Shown here one piece after another: positions 1 through 8,213 of a DNA stretch of 64,000 bases. This DNA comes from JAHBVL01 sp964461025. Its GTDB lineage: Bacteria; Chloroflexota; Chloroflexia; Thermomicrobiales; UBA6265. Both the position numbers and the translations under genes were made by a program. The stretch spans positions 1 to 64,000 of the forward strand of contig CAYWSE010000015.1 of the NCBI GenBank assembly GCA_964461025.1, written 5' to 3'. Under the pieces are notes generated by a model, which did not search any database, had not been told where the DNA came from, and saw only the letters and a list, made by a program, of their open reading frames with translations. Position 1 is the first letter of the stretch, and every line of letters starts with the position of its first letter.

Positions 1-1
1 C

Positions 2-127
2 ACAAAGGCGACCGGCAACGGTCACCGCGAAGCCGGCACCGCAACCCTCGACTTCTACACCGAGTGGCAGAGCATCTACGTCGATTACAGCGGCCAGCTG
101 CAGCGGGCGCAGATTGATAATCAGTAG
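2..127 (+). CDS. 3' end of an unidentified gene
   Basis: Only the last 41 codons are present, ending in TAG at 125-127; the gene begins before the window. The peptide ends in a hydrophilic stretch with YVDYSG and QLQRAQIDNQ. It is open from base 2 and has ordinary codon use, so it is probably a true C-terminus. I do not recognise the family from this fragment. A 7-bp tandem array starts three bases after the stop. Confidence 0.5.
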   Translation, partial: TKATGNGHREAGTATLDFYTEWQSIYVDYSGQLQRAQIDNQ

Positions 128-129
128 GA

Positions 130-171
130 ACTAGGCACTAGGCACTAGGCACTAGGCACTGGGCACTGGGC
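130..171. repeat. heptanucleotide tandem array, unit actaggc, six copies
   Basis: Four perfect copies of actaggc (130-157) are followed by two copies of the variant actgggc (158-171). The array begins three bases after the stop of the partial gene. The 7-bp period matches the larger array at 234-296, although the unit sequence differs. Confidence 0.9.
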
Positions 172-233
172 AAAAGGCGAACGAGAAGGGGAACTGGGAT
201 ATGGTGCGATCAGCCGCCGCCTACAATCCTCTC

Positions 234-296
234 GGACTGCGGACTGCGGACTGCGGACTGCGGACTGCGGACTGCGGACTGCGGACTGCGGACTGC
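234..296. repeat. heptanucleotide tandem array, unit ggactgc, nine copies
   Basis: Nine perfect head-to-tail copies of ggactgc run from 234 to 296. The array ends one base before the TGA stop (298-300, minus strand) of the Rrf2-type regulator gene. The perfect copies suggest recent slippage or expansion. Short heptameric repeats of this kind are known from cyanobacteria; a function here is unknown. Confidence 0.93.
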
Positions 297-297
297 G

Positions 298-720
298 TCA
301 AATACTATAGTTCGCCACGCCAGCGCCGGAACGGGAGCGGATCACGAGGTCTTCGAGTGTAATCGACTTGAGGTAGGAGATCGTTTGGTTCGTCACCTCG
401 TGCCAGACGAGATGAACCGGATTGTCGTCGCTGTCAGACCGGTGGGGATGGTTCTTGGTGTCGATGCCGTCAAGCACTTCCATCGCATCGTAAAGCGTCA
501 CGTCGGAAGGCGCCAGAGCCAGGGAATGGCCACCGGATGGGCCCCTCGTGCTGCGAACCAGACCGCCGCGACTGAGCGCGCTCAGGACCTGGTGCAGATA
601 GGCTTCAGGCACCTCCTGCCGCGCAGCGATCTCCCGGCTCTGAATCGGCCCTTCACCATAATGGAGCGCCAGCTCGAAGAGCGCCCGCACGCCATAATCA
701 GTGCGGCTTGAGATGCGCAT
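298..720 (-). CDS. Rrf2-family transcriptional regulator without cysteines
   Basis: A 140-residue protein with the typical Rrf2 start MRISSRTDYGVRALFELA, a winged helix-turn-helix over roughly residues 1-80, and the conserved wing segment TRGPSGGHSLA. Family members such as IscR and NsrR sense iron-sulfur or NO status through three cysteines near residues 90-110. This protein has no cysteine at all, so it cannot bind a cluster in that way and may act like the cysteine-independent members such as CymR. The ATG at 718-720 lies inside the 3' end of larE (23-base overlap), so the two genes are almost certainly co-transcribed and translationally coupled. The regulated genes are unknown; autoregulation of larE is a reasonable guess. 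Confidence 0.88.
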   Translation of the reverse strand: MRISSRTDYGVRALFELALHYGEGPIQSREIAARQEVPEAYLHQVLSALSRGGLVRSTRGPSGGHSLALAPSDVTLYDAMEVLDGIDTKNHPHRSDSDDNPVHLVWHEVTNQTISYLKSITLEDLVIRSRSGAGVANYSI

Positions 721-1540
721 TCAGCCCCTCATTCATACGTCCCGACCGGAAACCATCGAGATCGATCGTAACATACGCGTATCCTGCCGCTTTGACCCCG
801 GCGATGATCTCGTCGCGACGTTCGAATGCGTCCGCGAGGTCTTCGGTGGGAAACTCGAGTCTGGCGATCTCGCCATGGTGCCGCACCCTAAAACCACGAA
901 AACCAAGTGTTCGCACCGCGCTTTCGGCTGCGGAGACCTGCTTGAGTTTTTCCACGGTGATCGGATCGCCGTACGCAAAACGTGACGACAAGCATGCCGC
1001 CGCGGGCTTGTTCCACGTCGGCAACTCGAGCCAGCTCGACAGGATGCGGATTTCGCTCTTGCCGATTTGCTGTTCGACCAGCGGGCTGCGCACCCCGATC
1101 TGTTTCGCCGCGCGGATGCCGGGCCGGAAGTCGCCAAGATCGTCGGCGTTCGTTCCGTCGATGATCTCAGCCAGACCGCGTTCCGTCGCGAAATGCTGCA
1201 TCTGCGTATACAGTTCCGTCTTGCAGAAAAAGCAGCGCTGATGCGTGTTGCTGGCGTAGCGCGGATCGGTCAGCTCCATCGTGCGCACCATCTCGTGCGC
1301 CGCGCCGATGTGCTTTGCGATCTGCCGCGCTTCTTCCATTTCCTCTGGCGCGTACGTCTCGGACAATCCAGTCGCGGCGATGGCGCGATCGCCGAGAACG
1401 TCGTGCGCAGCTTTCAGGACCAGTGCGCTGTCGACGCCGCCAGAGAAGGCGACGACGACAGAACCCATCGATTCCAGCGAGCCGAGCATCGCGTTCCATT
1501 TGTCCAGTGTTTCCTGATCTGGCGTGGTGGTGACGGACAA
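698..1540 (-). CDS. larE: ATP-dependent sacrificial sulfur transferase LarE
   Basis: LarE adenylates a pyridinium carboxylate precursor and gives up a cysteine sulfur to make the nickel-pincer cofactor of lactate racemase and related enzymes. The protein (280 residues from the chosen start) has the PP-loop SGGVDS at residues 33-38, the family motif RCFFCK around 102-107, and KPAAACLSSRF with Cys183 in the position of the sacrificial cysteine. The reading frame stays open to a TTG at 1609, but a TTG at 1538-1540 has AGGAAGG eight bases upstream and gives the normal family length, so I chose 1540. The partner genes larB and larC are not in the window. It overlaps the downstream Rrf2 gene. Confidence 0.88.
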   Translation of the reverse strand: MSVTTTPDQETLDKWNAMLGSLESMGSVVVAFSGGVDSALVLKAAHDVLGDRAIAATGLSETYAPEEMEEARQIAKHIGAAHEMVRTMELTDPRYASNTHQRCFFCKTELYTQMQHFATERGLAEIIDGTNADDLGDFRPGIRAAKQIGVRSPLVEQQIGKSEIRILSSWLELPTWNKPAAACLSSRFAYGDPITVEKLKQVSAAESAVRTLGFRGFRVRHHGEIARLEFPTEDLADAFERRDEIIAGVKAAGYAYVTIDLDGFRSGRMNEGLNAHLKPH

Positions 1541-1848
1541 CGGGACAACCTTCCTCGAATACTTCGTTGCTTCAGGCTCGATGCTACCAGTGCAGGCACA
1601 GCAGGGCAAACGAGACCGCAGAGGATGGCGGTCAGGAGGCGAAACGGCAGGCGCCGAACGTGGTCAGCGGCCCACGACTCATAACCGAACTCATCACGCT
1701 TTCACCTTCCCTTGCAATTAGTCATAAAGCCACCGCCGGTGGTATACTCCATCGGTCATTTTTCCGGCGGATGGCGTCGGATCAGGTGAATGGGGCCGAT
1801 GCTGGCCCGCCGCGCGACTGCGATGTCGCAACGTATCGAGGAGTCACA

Positions 1849-3648
1849 ATGGGTAAGAAGAACCCGGTTGTTCAGTTGAACGATCTGTACACTCAGTTCG
1901 CGAACGGCGAGATCGACCGCCGCACACTCCTGGCGAGGGCCGGCACACTCGGACTCTCCGCTATGGCGCTCTCGACGTTTGCCAAAGGTGTCCCGGCATC
2001 GGCGCAGGATGTTGTGCTCCCCGGCGGTTTCCAGTCGATGACCCGCGAGGAGTATCGCGCTCGACTGGCAGAGGACTATCCGTTCACCGGCGAAGAGCTT
2101 GACGCGGGTGGCACAGCAATCTTTGGCACATCGCAGTCTTCGAACATGACCACGTTCAACCCGATGTTCGCCAACAACTTCCCCACTCAGGATTTCGTTC
2201 TGCAGATCTTTGAGACTCTGACTGGTCTCTATCCAAAGGGCGGCGCTGACATCGTTCCTGGTCTCGCCGACAGCTACGAAATCGCGGAGGACGGTGTTAC
2301 GTACACCTTCTACCTGAACCAGAACGCGACCTGGCACGACGGTAATCCTGTGACCGCGGCAGATGTCGTTTTCTCACTCGATGCTCAGTCGAATGAGGCG
2401 GTCGGCAGCCAGTACACCGGTCAGTTCAACAACACCGTTGCATCGTGGGAAGTGATTGACGACCACACGGTGCAGGTGACCGCGGCCAGCGTGATGGCGC
2501 AGCTCGTCTTCTTCTCCAACGCATTCATGCCGATCATTCCGAAGCATATCTGGGAGCCCATCCCGGTCGAAAACTGGCAGACGGATGCCGGCAGCACGGG
2601 GCAGGATCCTGCATTGGTCGTCGGTTCCGGCCCGTTCCGCTTTGACGGCGTCAACGAGGCCGAGGGAACTGTGACATTCGCGCCTTACGAAGGTCACTAC
2701 GATGTGGTTCCGTCGGTCGAGCGCCTGATCTTCCAGACGTGGCCGGATGATGTCGCGGTTACCGAAGCGCTGCGCGCCGGCGACATTGACATTCTTGACT
2801 CTCCAACCCCAAGCGACGTTCCAGGTCTCCAGGAAGACGAGAACCTCGAAGTCGCGCTCTACGACAGCTATCTGTTCTCCTGGTTCGGTTTCAATCTCGA
2901 TCCCGAGAAGACTCCGCTCTTCCAGGAACAGGCCGTGCGTCAGGCGCTCATCTATGCGCTCGATCGCCAGACGATGCTCGACACCTTCTATCTTGGTTTC
3001 GGCGAGGTTGCCAACGGTCCTCAGCCGGTTCTCTCTGAGGCGTACGCTCCCGATCAGATCAACACGGTCTATACGTACGATCCCGAAAAGGCCGCGGCCC
3101 TTCTCGATGAGGCCGGTTGGGTTGTCGGCGGCGACGGCATCCGCGAGAAGGATGGCGTCAAGCTGTCGTTTGACGTGATGTACGGCACTGCGTCGATCAA
3201 CGATCAGGTCGCGGCGGCTCTCCAGGACTACTGGAAGGCGATTGGCGTCGATGGCAGCCCGAATCCGGTCGACTTCGATACAGTGCTGGTGCCGGCTCTG
3301 GTCGAGAACTTCGATTTCCGGATTTGCATGTTGGCGTTCGACTGGGCGTCGCCGAATGGCGATCAGTCCGCGATGTTCGGCACCGAGATGAAGGGCGCCG
3401 GCTTCAACGCCATGGGCTACTCAAATACCCGATTCGATGAGCTGATCGTCGAGGCGAACCTCGAACTCGAGCCGGAAGCCCGCAAGGCGCTCCTGGTCGA
3501 ATCATCGAACATCGTCAACGACGAAGCCCCAGTTTGTGTGCTTTGGTACCGCGATGGCCGCACGGCATACAACGTCCGTCTGCAGAACTTCGTGCCGACG
3601 GCAAACGGGCGGCTTTGGTCGCTGCCGTATGTGACCGTCCAGAGCTAG
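1849..3648 (+). CDS. ABC transporter substrate-binding protein, peptide/nickel type (SBP family 5)
   Basis: A 599-residue extracytoplasmic solute-binding protein of the DppA/OppA type. The N-terminus has a twin-arginine-like signal (DRRTLLARAGTLGLSAMAL, residues about 25-43) ending near ASAQD, so export is probably through Tat. Family hallmarks include VPGLADSYEIAEDGVTYTF and TWHDGNPVTAADVVFSL, and a C-terminal lobe ending WSLPYVTVQS. The frame is open upstream to 1567, but the ATG at 1849 has GAGGAG six bases before it and places the signal peptide at the N-terminus. A TATACT -10-like hexamer lies at 1743-1748. It is followed by a strong hairpin and then four permease genes, so it is the binding component of that importer. 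The substrate cannot be read from sequence. Confidence 0.92.
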   Translation: MGKKNPVVQLNDLYTQFANGEIDRRTLLARAGTLGLSAMALSTFAKGVPASAQDVVLPGGFQSMTREEYRARLAEDYPFTGEELDAGGTAIFGTSQSSNMTTFNPMFANNFPTQDFVLQIFETLTGLYPKGGADIVPGLADSYEIAEDGVTYTFYLNQNATWHDGNPVTAADVVFSLDAQSNEAVGSQYTGQFNNTVASWEVIDDHTVQVTAASVMAQLVFFSNAFMPIIPKHIWEPIPVENWQTDAGSTGQDPALVVGSGPFRFDGVNEAEGTVTFAPYEGHYDVVPSVERLIFQTWPDDVAVTEALRAGDIDILDSPTPSDVPGLQEDENLEVALYDSYLFSWFGFNLDPEKTPLFQEQAVRQALIYALDRQTMLDTFYLGFGEVANGPQPVLSEAYAPDQINTVYTYDPEKAAALLDEAGWVVGGDGIREKDGVKLSFDVMYGTASINDQVAAALQDYWKAIGVDGSPNPVDFDTVLVPALVENFDFRICMLAFDWASPNGDQSAMFGTEMKGAGFNAMGYSNTRFDELIVEANLELEPEARKALLVESSNIVNDEAPVCVLWYRDGRTAYNVRLQNFVPTANGRLWSLPYVTVQS

Positions 3649-3663
3649 ACTTCAAACACCGCA

Positions 3664-3690
3664 GTGCCAGGCGCAGTCCGCGCCTGGCAC
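3664..3690 (+). terminator. hairpin between binding-protein gene and permeases (partial terminator)
   Basis: A perfect 11-bp GC-rich stem (gtgccaggcgc / gcgcctggcac) with a five-base loop lies 15 bases after the binding-protein stop and is followed by tttcc. The short T-run suggests partial termination or protection of the upstream mRNA from 3' decay. Either would give more binding protein than permease, as is common in such operons. Confidence 0.65.
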
Positions 3691-3775
3691 TTTCCATACC
3701 CCCTGCGCATGACACCTGCGCCGGTTGGGTAATGCGTGGTAACCTCATACTGGTTCAACAGGGGCGCGTCGAAGC

Positions 3776-4741
3776 ATGGCCGCATTCATCATTCGTCGAT
3801 TGTTGCAGATGATTCCATTGTTGTTTGGAATCACGCTGATCACGTTTGTCATCATCAATGCCGCTGGCAGCCCGCTGGCCGACCTCACCTTCAATCCACG
3901 CGTGACACCCGCCGATCAAGAGCGCATTCGCGAAAACCTCGGTTTGAACGATCCCATCCACGAGCGCTACTTCATCTGGGTCAAGAATGTCCTGCAGGGC
4001 GATCTCGGCTACTCGCTCATCAATTTTCGCCCGGTTAGCGACCGGATCCTCGAAGTGATGGGCAATACGCTCCTGCTGTCCGGGCTGTCGCTGGTCATTT
4101 CGTTGATGATCGCCATTCCGCTTGGTATCTATGCCGCAGTCCACCGCAACTCGATCGCCGACCGCGTCATCAATTTCGTTGCGGTCGCTGGCTACGCAGT
4201 TCCAACGGTCTGGTTGGCGCTCCTGCTCATTATCCTCTTCGCCGTGAAGTTCGCAGATTGGGGCTTCTATGCGTTCCCGGTAGGAGGAGTCCGCGATCTT
4301 CGCAGCGGCGGCGGGTTCGCCGACAGGGTCGAGCATCTGATTCTCCCAATCACCGCGCTGGTGATTCCTCAAGTGGCCGTCTGGCTCATTTACATTCGGT
4401 CCAACATGCTGGAAACGATCCGGCAGGACTACGTTCGCACCGCGTCTGCCAAGGGACTCGAATCGCGAACAGTGCTCTACCGGCATGCATTCCGAAACGC
4501 GCTGATCCCGCTCGTCACGTTGCTCGGTCTGTCGTTGCCCGACCTCTTTGCCGGGGCGCTGATCGTCGAAAATGTCTTTGCATATCCGGGAATGGGACGC
4601 CTGACCATCACCGCGATCGGCGATAAGGACCACACGCTGGTGATGGGCATTACGCTCGTATTTGCTTTTCTTGTCGTCATTGGAAACCTGCTCGCCGATG
4701 TGCTGTATGCCGTCGTCGATCCGAGAATTCGCCTCGATTAG
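3776..4741 (+). CDS. ABC transporter permease, DppB-like (first pair)
   Basis: A 321-residue inner-membrane permease with about six membrane segments. It opens with the DppB-type start IIRRLLQMIPLLFGITLITF and carries the cytoplasmic EAA loop that contacts the ATPase (DYVRTASAKGL, about residues 218-228). The C-terminus VLYAVVDPRIRLD is typical. It lacks the proline usual after the first helix (NAAGSP instead of the FVPGSP seen in its paralogue at 5781). It lies 127 bases after the binding-protein gene and 31 bases before its partner permease. No ATP-binding subunit is encoded nearby. Confidence 0.92.
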   Translation: MAAFIIRRLLQMIPLLFGITLITFVIINAAGSPLADLTFNPRVTPADQERIRENLGLNDPIHERYFIWVKNVLQGDLGYSLINFRPVSDRILEVMGNTLLLSGLSLVISLMIAIPLGIYAAVHRNSIADRVINFVAVAGYAVPTVWLALLLIILFAVKFADWGFYAFPVGGVRDLRSGGGFADRVEHLILPITALVIPQVAVWLIYIRSNMLETIRQDYVRTASAKGLESRTVLYRHAFRNALIPLVTLLGLSLPDLFAGALIVENVFAYPGMGRLTITAIGDKDHTLVMGITLVFAFLVVIGNLLADVLYAVVDPRIRLD

Positions 4742-4772
4742 GCAACGACGCCGCTGAGGAGACTGGAAACAT

Positions 4773-5729
4773 ATGGCCGAAGAGGGAGCCACTCTGCAAA
4801 CCGTCGCCCCAATCACGCTGGAGCGTGACGAAGCGCGCGACTGGCAGGGTCTTGGCCGCACCGACAAGGACGCGCCCGGCTACTGGACTCGAGCCTGGCG
4901 CCGGTTCAAGCGCAACCACGTCGCCATGGCGGCATTGGTTTTGACAGTCGTGATTCTCGGCTTCTGTCTGGCGGCACCGCTCGTCTCGAAATACATCACC
5001 GGATACGACTACGCGGAGAACCATCTGACCGCCGCGCTTTCCGCTCCCGGTGAGAACGATTTCATACTGGGCTCGGATGGAAACGGAAGAGATGTGCTGA
5101 CACGCCTCGCTTACGGCGGCCGGGTCTCTCTCCTCGTCGCGACACTCGCGGCGCTTTCCATTCTGCTCATTGGCGGCAGCATCGGAGCCGCGGCAGGATA
5201 CTTTGGCGGATTCGTCGATACAGTGCTCATGCGCCTTGCCGATGTGCTGCTCTCCATCCCGACGCTGGTTCTGCTTATCCTGGTGTCATCGTTCTATCAA
5301 CCGACGCCAACAATGCTGGCGTTGCTCATTGCCGTCGTCAGCTGGGCGGGCGTTTCGAGGCTGATTCGTGGTGAAGTCATTTCACTAAAGCACCGGGACT
5401 TTGTCGATGCGGCTCGCGTCATGGGAGCATCCAACTCCCGGATCATCGTGAAGCACCTCTTCCCGAACATCGTGCCATTGATCATTGTCTGGGCTTCGCT
5501 CGTCATACCGACCCTGATTCTTGTGGAAGCCACCCTGAGTTATCTGGGACTGGGCGTGCGAGCGCCAAATCCGTCGTGGGGAAACATGTTGCAGGACGCC
5601 AAACAGTATGTCCGCACCAACTGGCAGCTCGTGTTCATTCCCGGTTTCATGATCTACATTACCGTGCTCTGTATCAATCTGGTTGGTTCCGGTCTCCGGG
5701 ACGCTCTGGATCCGCGACTGAACAACTAG
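4773..5729 (+). CDS. ABC transporter permease, DppC-like (first pair)
   Basis: A 318-residue partner permease. An N-terminal cytoplasmic stretch (about 40 residues) precedes the DppC-type N-domain WRRFKRNHVAMAALVL. The pre-channel segment LGSDGNGRDVLTRLAYGGR and the EAA loop DFVDAARVMGASNSRII are conserved, and the protein ends GSGLRDALDPRLNN. The ATG is preceded by GAGGAGACTGG. It would form a heterodimeric channel with the product of 3776-4741 and probably draws on ATPases encoded elsewhere. Confidence 0.92.
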   Translation: MAEEGATLQTVAPITLERDEARDWQGLGRTDKDAPGYWTRAWRRFKRNHVAMAALVLTVVILGFCLAAPLVSKYITGYDYAENHLTAALSAPGENDFILGSDGNGRDVLTRLAYGGRVSLLVATLAALSILLIGGSIGAAAGYFGGFVDTVLMRLADVLLSIPTLVLLILVSSFYQPTPTMLALLIAVVSWAGVSRLIRGEVISLKHRDFVDAARVMGASNSRIIVKHLFPNIVPLIIVWASLVIPTLILVEATLSYLGLGVRAPNPSWGNMLQDAKQYVRTNWQLVFIPGFMIYITVLCINLVGSGLRDALDPRLNN

Positions 5730-5780
5730 GCAGACCTCACCGTACGACTTCACGGGATATGAGCGAATGAGCGGCGGCGC

Positions 5781-6749
5781 GTGACCGGATACATCGTCAG
5801 GCGTGTGTTGCAGATGATCCCTCTCCTGTTTGGGGTGACGTTTCTGACGTTTGCCATCGTCAGCTTCGTTCCCGGCAGTCCGGTCAGTTCGATGCAGCTC
5901 AATCCCCGGGCCCGGCCAGAGGACCTCGAACGCATCCGGCAAAATCTCGGGCTCGATAAACCGTGGTATGAGCGTTATCTGAACTGGCTGAGCGATGTCT
6001 TGCGCGGCGATCTGGGATTGTCGCTGACCAACTTCACACCCGTCAGCGACCGTATTCTGGGCGTGCTGCCGAACACGCTTCTGTTGACCGGCACCGCTCT
6101 GACTCTGGCGCTGCTGGTGGCAGTGCCGCTCGGCGTCGCGTCGGCGGTCCGCCACAACTCCGTTTTCGATCATGTGACGACAACAGTGGTCACCGCCATT
6201 GCGGCGGTCCCGTCTTTCTGGATGGCACTGCTGCTGATCATTCTCTTTGCGGTGAAGTTCGATGAGTGGGGATTGCCGTCGCTTCCAGCGCAAGGGATGT
6301 ATGACCTGCAAGGCGATACCGGGCTGCTCGACCGCATCGAGCACATGATTATGCCGTCCCTGGCTCTTGCATTGGGCCAGGTTGCCGGATGGACCCGCTT
6401 CATTCGCTCTTCGATGCTGGAGTCCATCGGCCAGGACTACGTTCGCACCGCCCGCGCCAAGGGTCTGGCGGAGCCTTCGGTGGTCTACCGGCACGCGTTT
6501 CGCAACGCCATTCTGCCGCTTGTGACGTTAGTGGGACTGGCGATTCCGGAACTCTTCGGCGGCGCCTATCTGATCGAACAGATCTTCGCGTGGAATGGTC
6601 TGGGCAGGCTCGCATTTGATGCCACGCAGAACAACGACTACACGATGATCATGGGCGCCACATTGCTCTTCGCGTTTCTGACCATGCTTGGCAATTTGCT
6701 TGCCGATGTGCTTTATGCCGTCGCCGATCCACGCATTCGATACCAATGA
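5781..6749 (+). CDS. ABC transporter permease, DppB-like (second pair)
   Basis: A 322-residue paralogue of the first DppB-like permease. It shares the opening VLQMIPLLFG, the segment RIRQNLGLDKPWYERYLNW and the EAA loop DYVRTARAKGLAEPSVVYR, and ends VLYAVADPRIRYQ. The start is GTG at 5781-5783, 51 bases after the previous gene. The last four bases overlap the next permease start (ATGA). Order and similarity indicate that the permease pair arose by tandem duplication and then diverged, perhaps in substrate range. Confidence 0.92.
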   Translation: MTGYIVRRVLQMIPLLFGVTFLTFAIVSFVPGSPVSSMQLNPRARPEDLERIRQNLGLDKPWYERYLNWLSDVLRGDLGLSLTNFTPVSDRILGVLPNTLLLTGTALTLALLVAVPLGVASAVRHNSVFDHVTTTVVTAIAAVPSFWMALLLIILFAVKFDEWGLPSLPAQGMYDLQGDTGLLDRIEHMIMPSLALALGQVAGWTRFIRSSMLESIGQDYVRTARAKGLAEPSVVYRHAFRNAILPLVTLVGLAIPELFGGAYLIEQIFAWNGLGRLAFDATQNNDYTMIMGATLLFAFLTMLGNLLADVLYAVADPRIRYQ

Positions 6750-7669
6750 GCGAAGCGGCATCCTCAGTTCCTGCCGGCAGGACCCCGTCTGTGCCTGAAC
6801 GCACCACCGCGCCAGCCGGTGCCTATACGCGCGCGTGGCGACGATTCAGGCGCAATCCCACGGCTATGGCCGGGTCAGTCGTGCTGATTGCCATACTGGG
6901 TTTTGTGCTGCTTGCTGACGTGATCTCAACCTACGTGACGGGCTTCGACTACAGTGAAAACCACCTCGACGCGGTGCTGGTCAAACCGGGCGAGCAGGGC
7001 TATATCCTCGGCAGCGACGGCAATGGTCGCGACATTCTGACGCGCCTTGCCTATGGTGGACGAGTGTCGATGCTGGTCGCAGTTCTGGCCACAATGACAA
7101 CGCTGCTCATTGGGGGAACGGTCGGCTTGGTGGCAGGCTATGCAAGCGGTTTCATCGACTCGTTGCTCATGCGAATCGCCGATGTCTTTCTATCGATTCC
7201 GGCGCTTTCGATCCTGATTCTGATCTCCGCGCTCTATCGTCCCGATCAGTATGAGCTGGCGCTCGTCATCGCCTTCGTTCTCTGGCCTGGCGTCTCGCGG
7301 CTGATCCGCGGCGAGGCGCTCGCACTGCGCAAACGGGACTACATCGACGCGGCCCGTATTCTTGGCGCTGGGGACGTCCGCATCATCTCTCGGCATCTCT
7401 TGCCAAACGTGCTGCCAACCATCATCGTTTGGGCATCCCTCGTCATTCCTGCGTTCATCCTGACCGAGGCGGCGCTCAGTTTCCTCGGACTCGGCGTGCG
7501 GTCACCGACACCCTCGTGGGGCAATATGCTTTCCGAGGCGCAGCCTTTTTATCGATCGAACTGGACGAACGTTTTCTTTCCCGGTCTGGCCATCTTTCTG
7601 GCGGCGCTTTCGGTGAATTTGGTCGGGAATGGGCTGCGTGATGCTCTCGATCCGCGACTCGAACGGTGA
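6746..7669 (+). CDS. ABC transporter permease, DppC-like (second pair)
   Basis: A 307-residue paralogue of the product of 4773-5729. It shares the GSDGNGRDILTRLAYGGR segment, the EAA loop DYIDAARILGAGDVRIISR and the ending NGLRDALDPRLER. It overlaps the upstream gene by four bases, which implies translational coupling. It is the last gene of the transporter run; the following zinc-ribbon gene has its own ribosome-binding site and is probably unrelated. Confidence 0.92.
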   Translation: MSEAASSVPAGRTPSVPERTTAPAGAYTRAWRRFRRNPTAMAGSVVLIAILGFVLLADVISTYVTGFDYSENHLDAVLVKPGEQGYILGSDGNGRDILTRLAYGGRVSMLVAVLATMTTLLIGGTVGLVAGYASGFIDSLLMRIADVFLSIPALSILILISALYRPDQYELALVIAFVLWPGVSRLIRGEALALRKRDYIDAARILGAGDVRIISRHLLPNVLPTIIVWASLVIPAFILTEAALSFLGLGVRSPTPSWGNMLSEAQPFYRSNWTNVFFPGLAIFLAALSVNLVGNGLRDALDPRLER

Positions 7670-7739
7670 GGTCGTTCGCACCGAGTAAAATCCCTGTCAG
7701 CATGGCAATGATCTCAGTCGACTGACAGCGGAGGAAAGT

Positions 7740-8132
7740 GTGAAGTCGTGCCCGAACTGCGGATGGTCGAACGAAGACCAGAACCGATTCTGCGAGAACT
7801 GCGGAGCTGATTTTTCCGGGCTTGCCGCATCTGGTCAGCAGGCGCCTACGCCTTCGTCAACCTGGTCTGCGGCTCCACAGGCTCCCCAACACGTGTCGCA
7901 GCAATCCCCATGGGAAACTCCGCCGTCATCGCCCGATTGGCGCATGGCGCCGTTGCCGCAGGAAGAACTAGAGCCGCCGCGTGGGCGACGAGTCTGGCTG
8001 TGGATACTCGGAGTGCTCCTGCTGGCATGTGTACTGATCTGTGCGGGAAGTATGTACTGGCTCGCCTATACCGATAGCGGCAAGAACTTCCAGACAGAGG
8101 TCGCCGAACGCGCCACAGAGGAAGCTGAATAG
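7740..8132 (+). CDS. zinc-ribbon protein with one membrane segment
   Basis: A 130-residue protein of unknown function. The N-terminus is a zinc ribbon with paired cysteines (CPNCGW at residues 4-9 and CENCGADF around 19-26). A Pro/Gln/Ser-rich linker and a short basic patch (PRGRRVW) follow, then one hydrophobic helix (VWLWILGVLLLACVLICAG, about 84-103) and a short acidic external tail. Domain order suggests a cytoplasmic zinc ribbon tethered to the membrane. The start is GTG with GGAGGA just upstream. A strong hairpin follows the stop. Confidence 0.75.
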   Translation: MKSCPNCGWSNEDQNRFCENCGADFSGLAASGQQAPTPSSTWSAAPQAPQHVSQQSPWETPPSSPDWRMAPLPQEELEPPRGRRVWLWILGVLLLACVLICAGSMYWLAYTDSGKNFQTEVAERATEEAE

Positions 8133-8152
8133 CGACTCGCTTCGCGAATGAG

Positions 8153-8183
8153 CAACGAGCCAGCCGTGGGGGCTGGCTCGTTG
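8153..8183. terminator. bidirectional hairpin between convergent genes
   Basis: A perfect 13-bp stem (caacgagccagcc / ggctggctcgttg) with a five-base loop lies between the converging zinc-ribbon gene and pnp. There is no T-run on either strand, so termination may be weak or factor-assisted, but position and strength support this role. Confidence 0.65.
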
Positions 8184-8213
8184 AGTGAATGTCTCCAGAT
8201 TCAGGTGCAATGC

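Noticed and set aside
234..296. Possible CRISPR array because of regular repeats
   Set aside because: The unit is 7 bases with no spacers; it is a simple tandem repeat and no cas gene is near.
1541..1609. Earlier TTG start for larE
   Set aside because: It adds 23 non-conserved residues and lacks a ribosome-binding site, whereas the TTG at 1540 has AGGAAGG at good spacing.
3755..4867. Long reverse-strand ORF opposite the first permease
   Set aside because: It is a shadow frame caused by codon bias; the forward frame has clear permease motifs.
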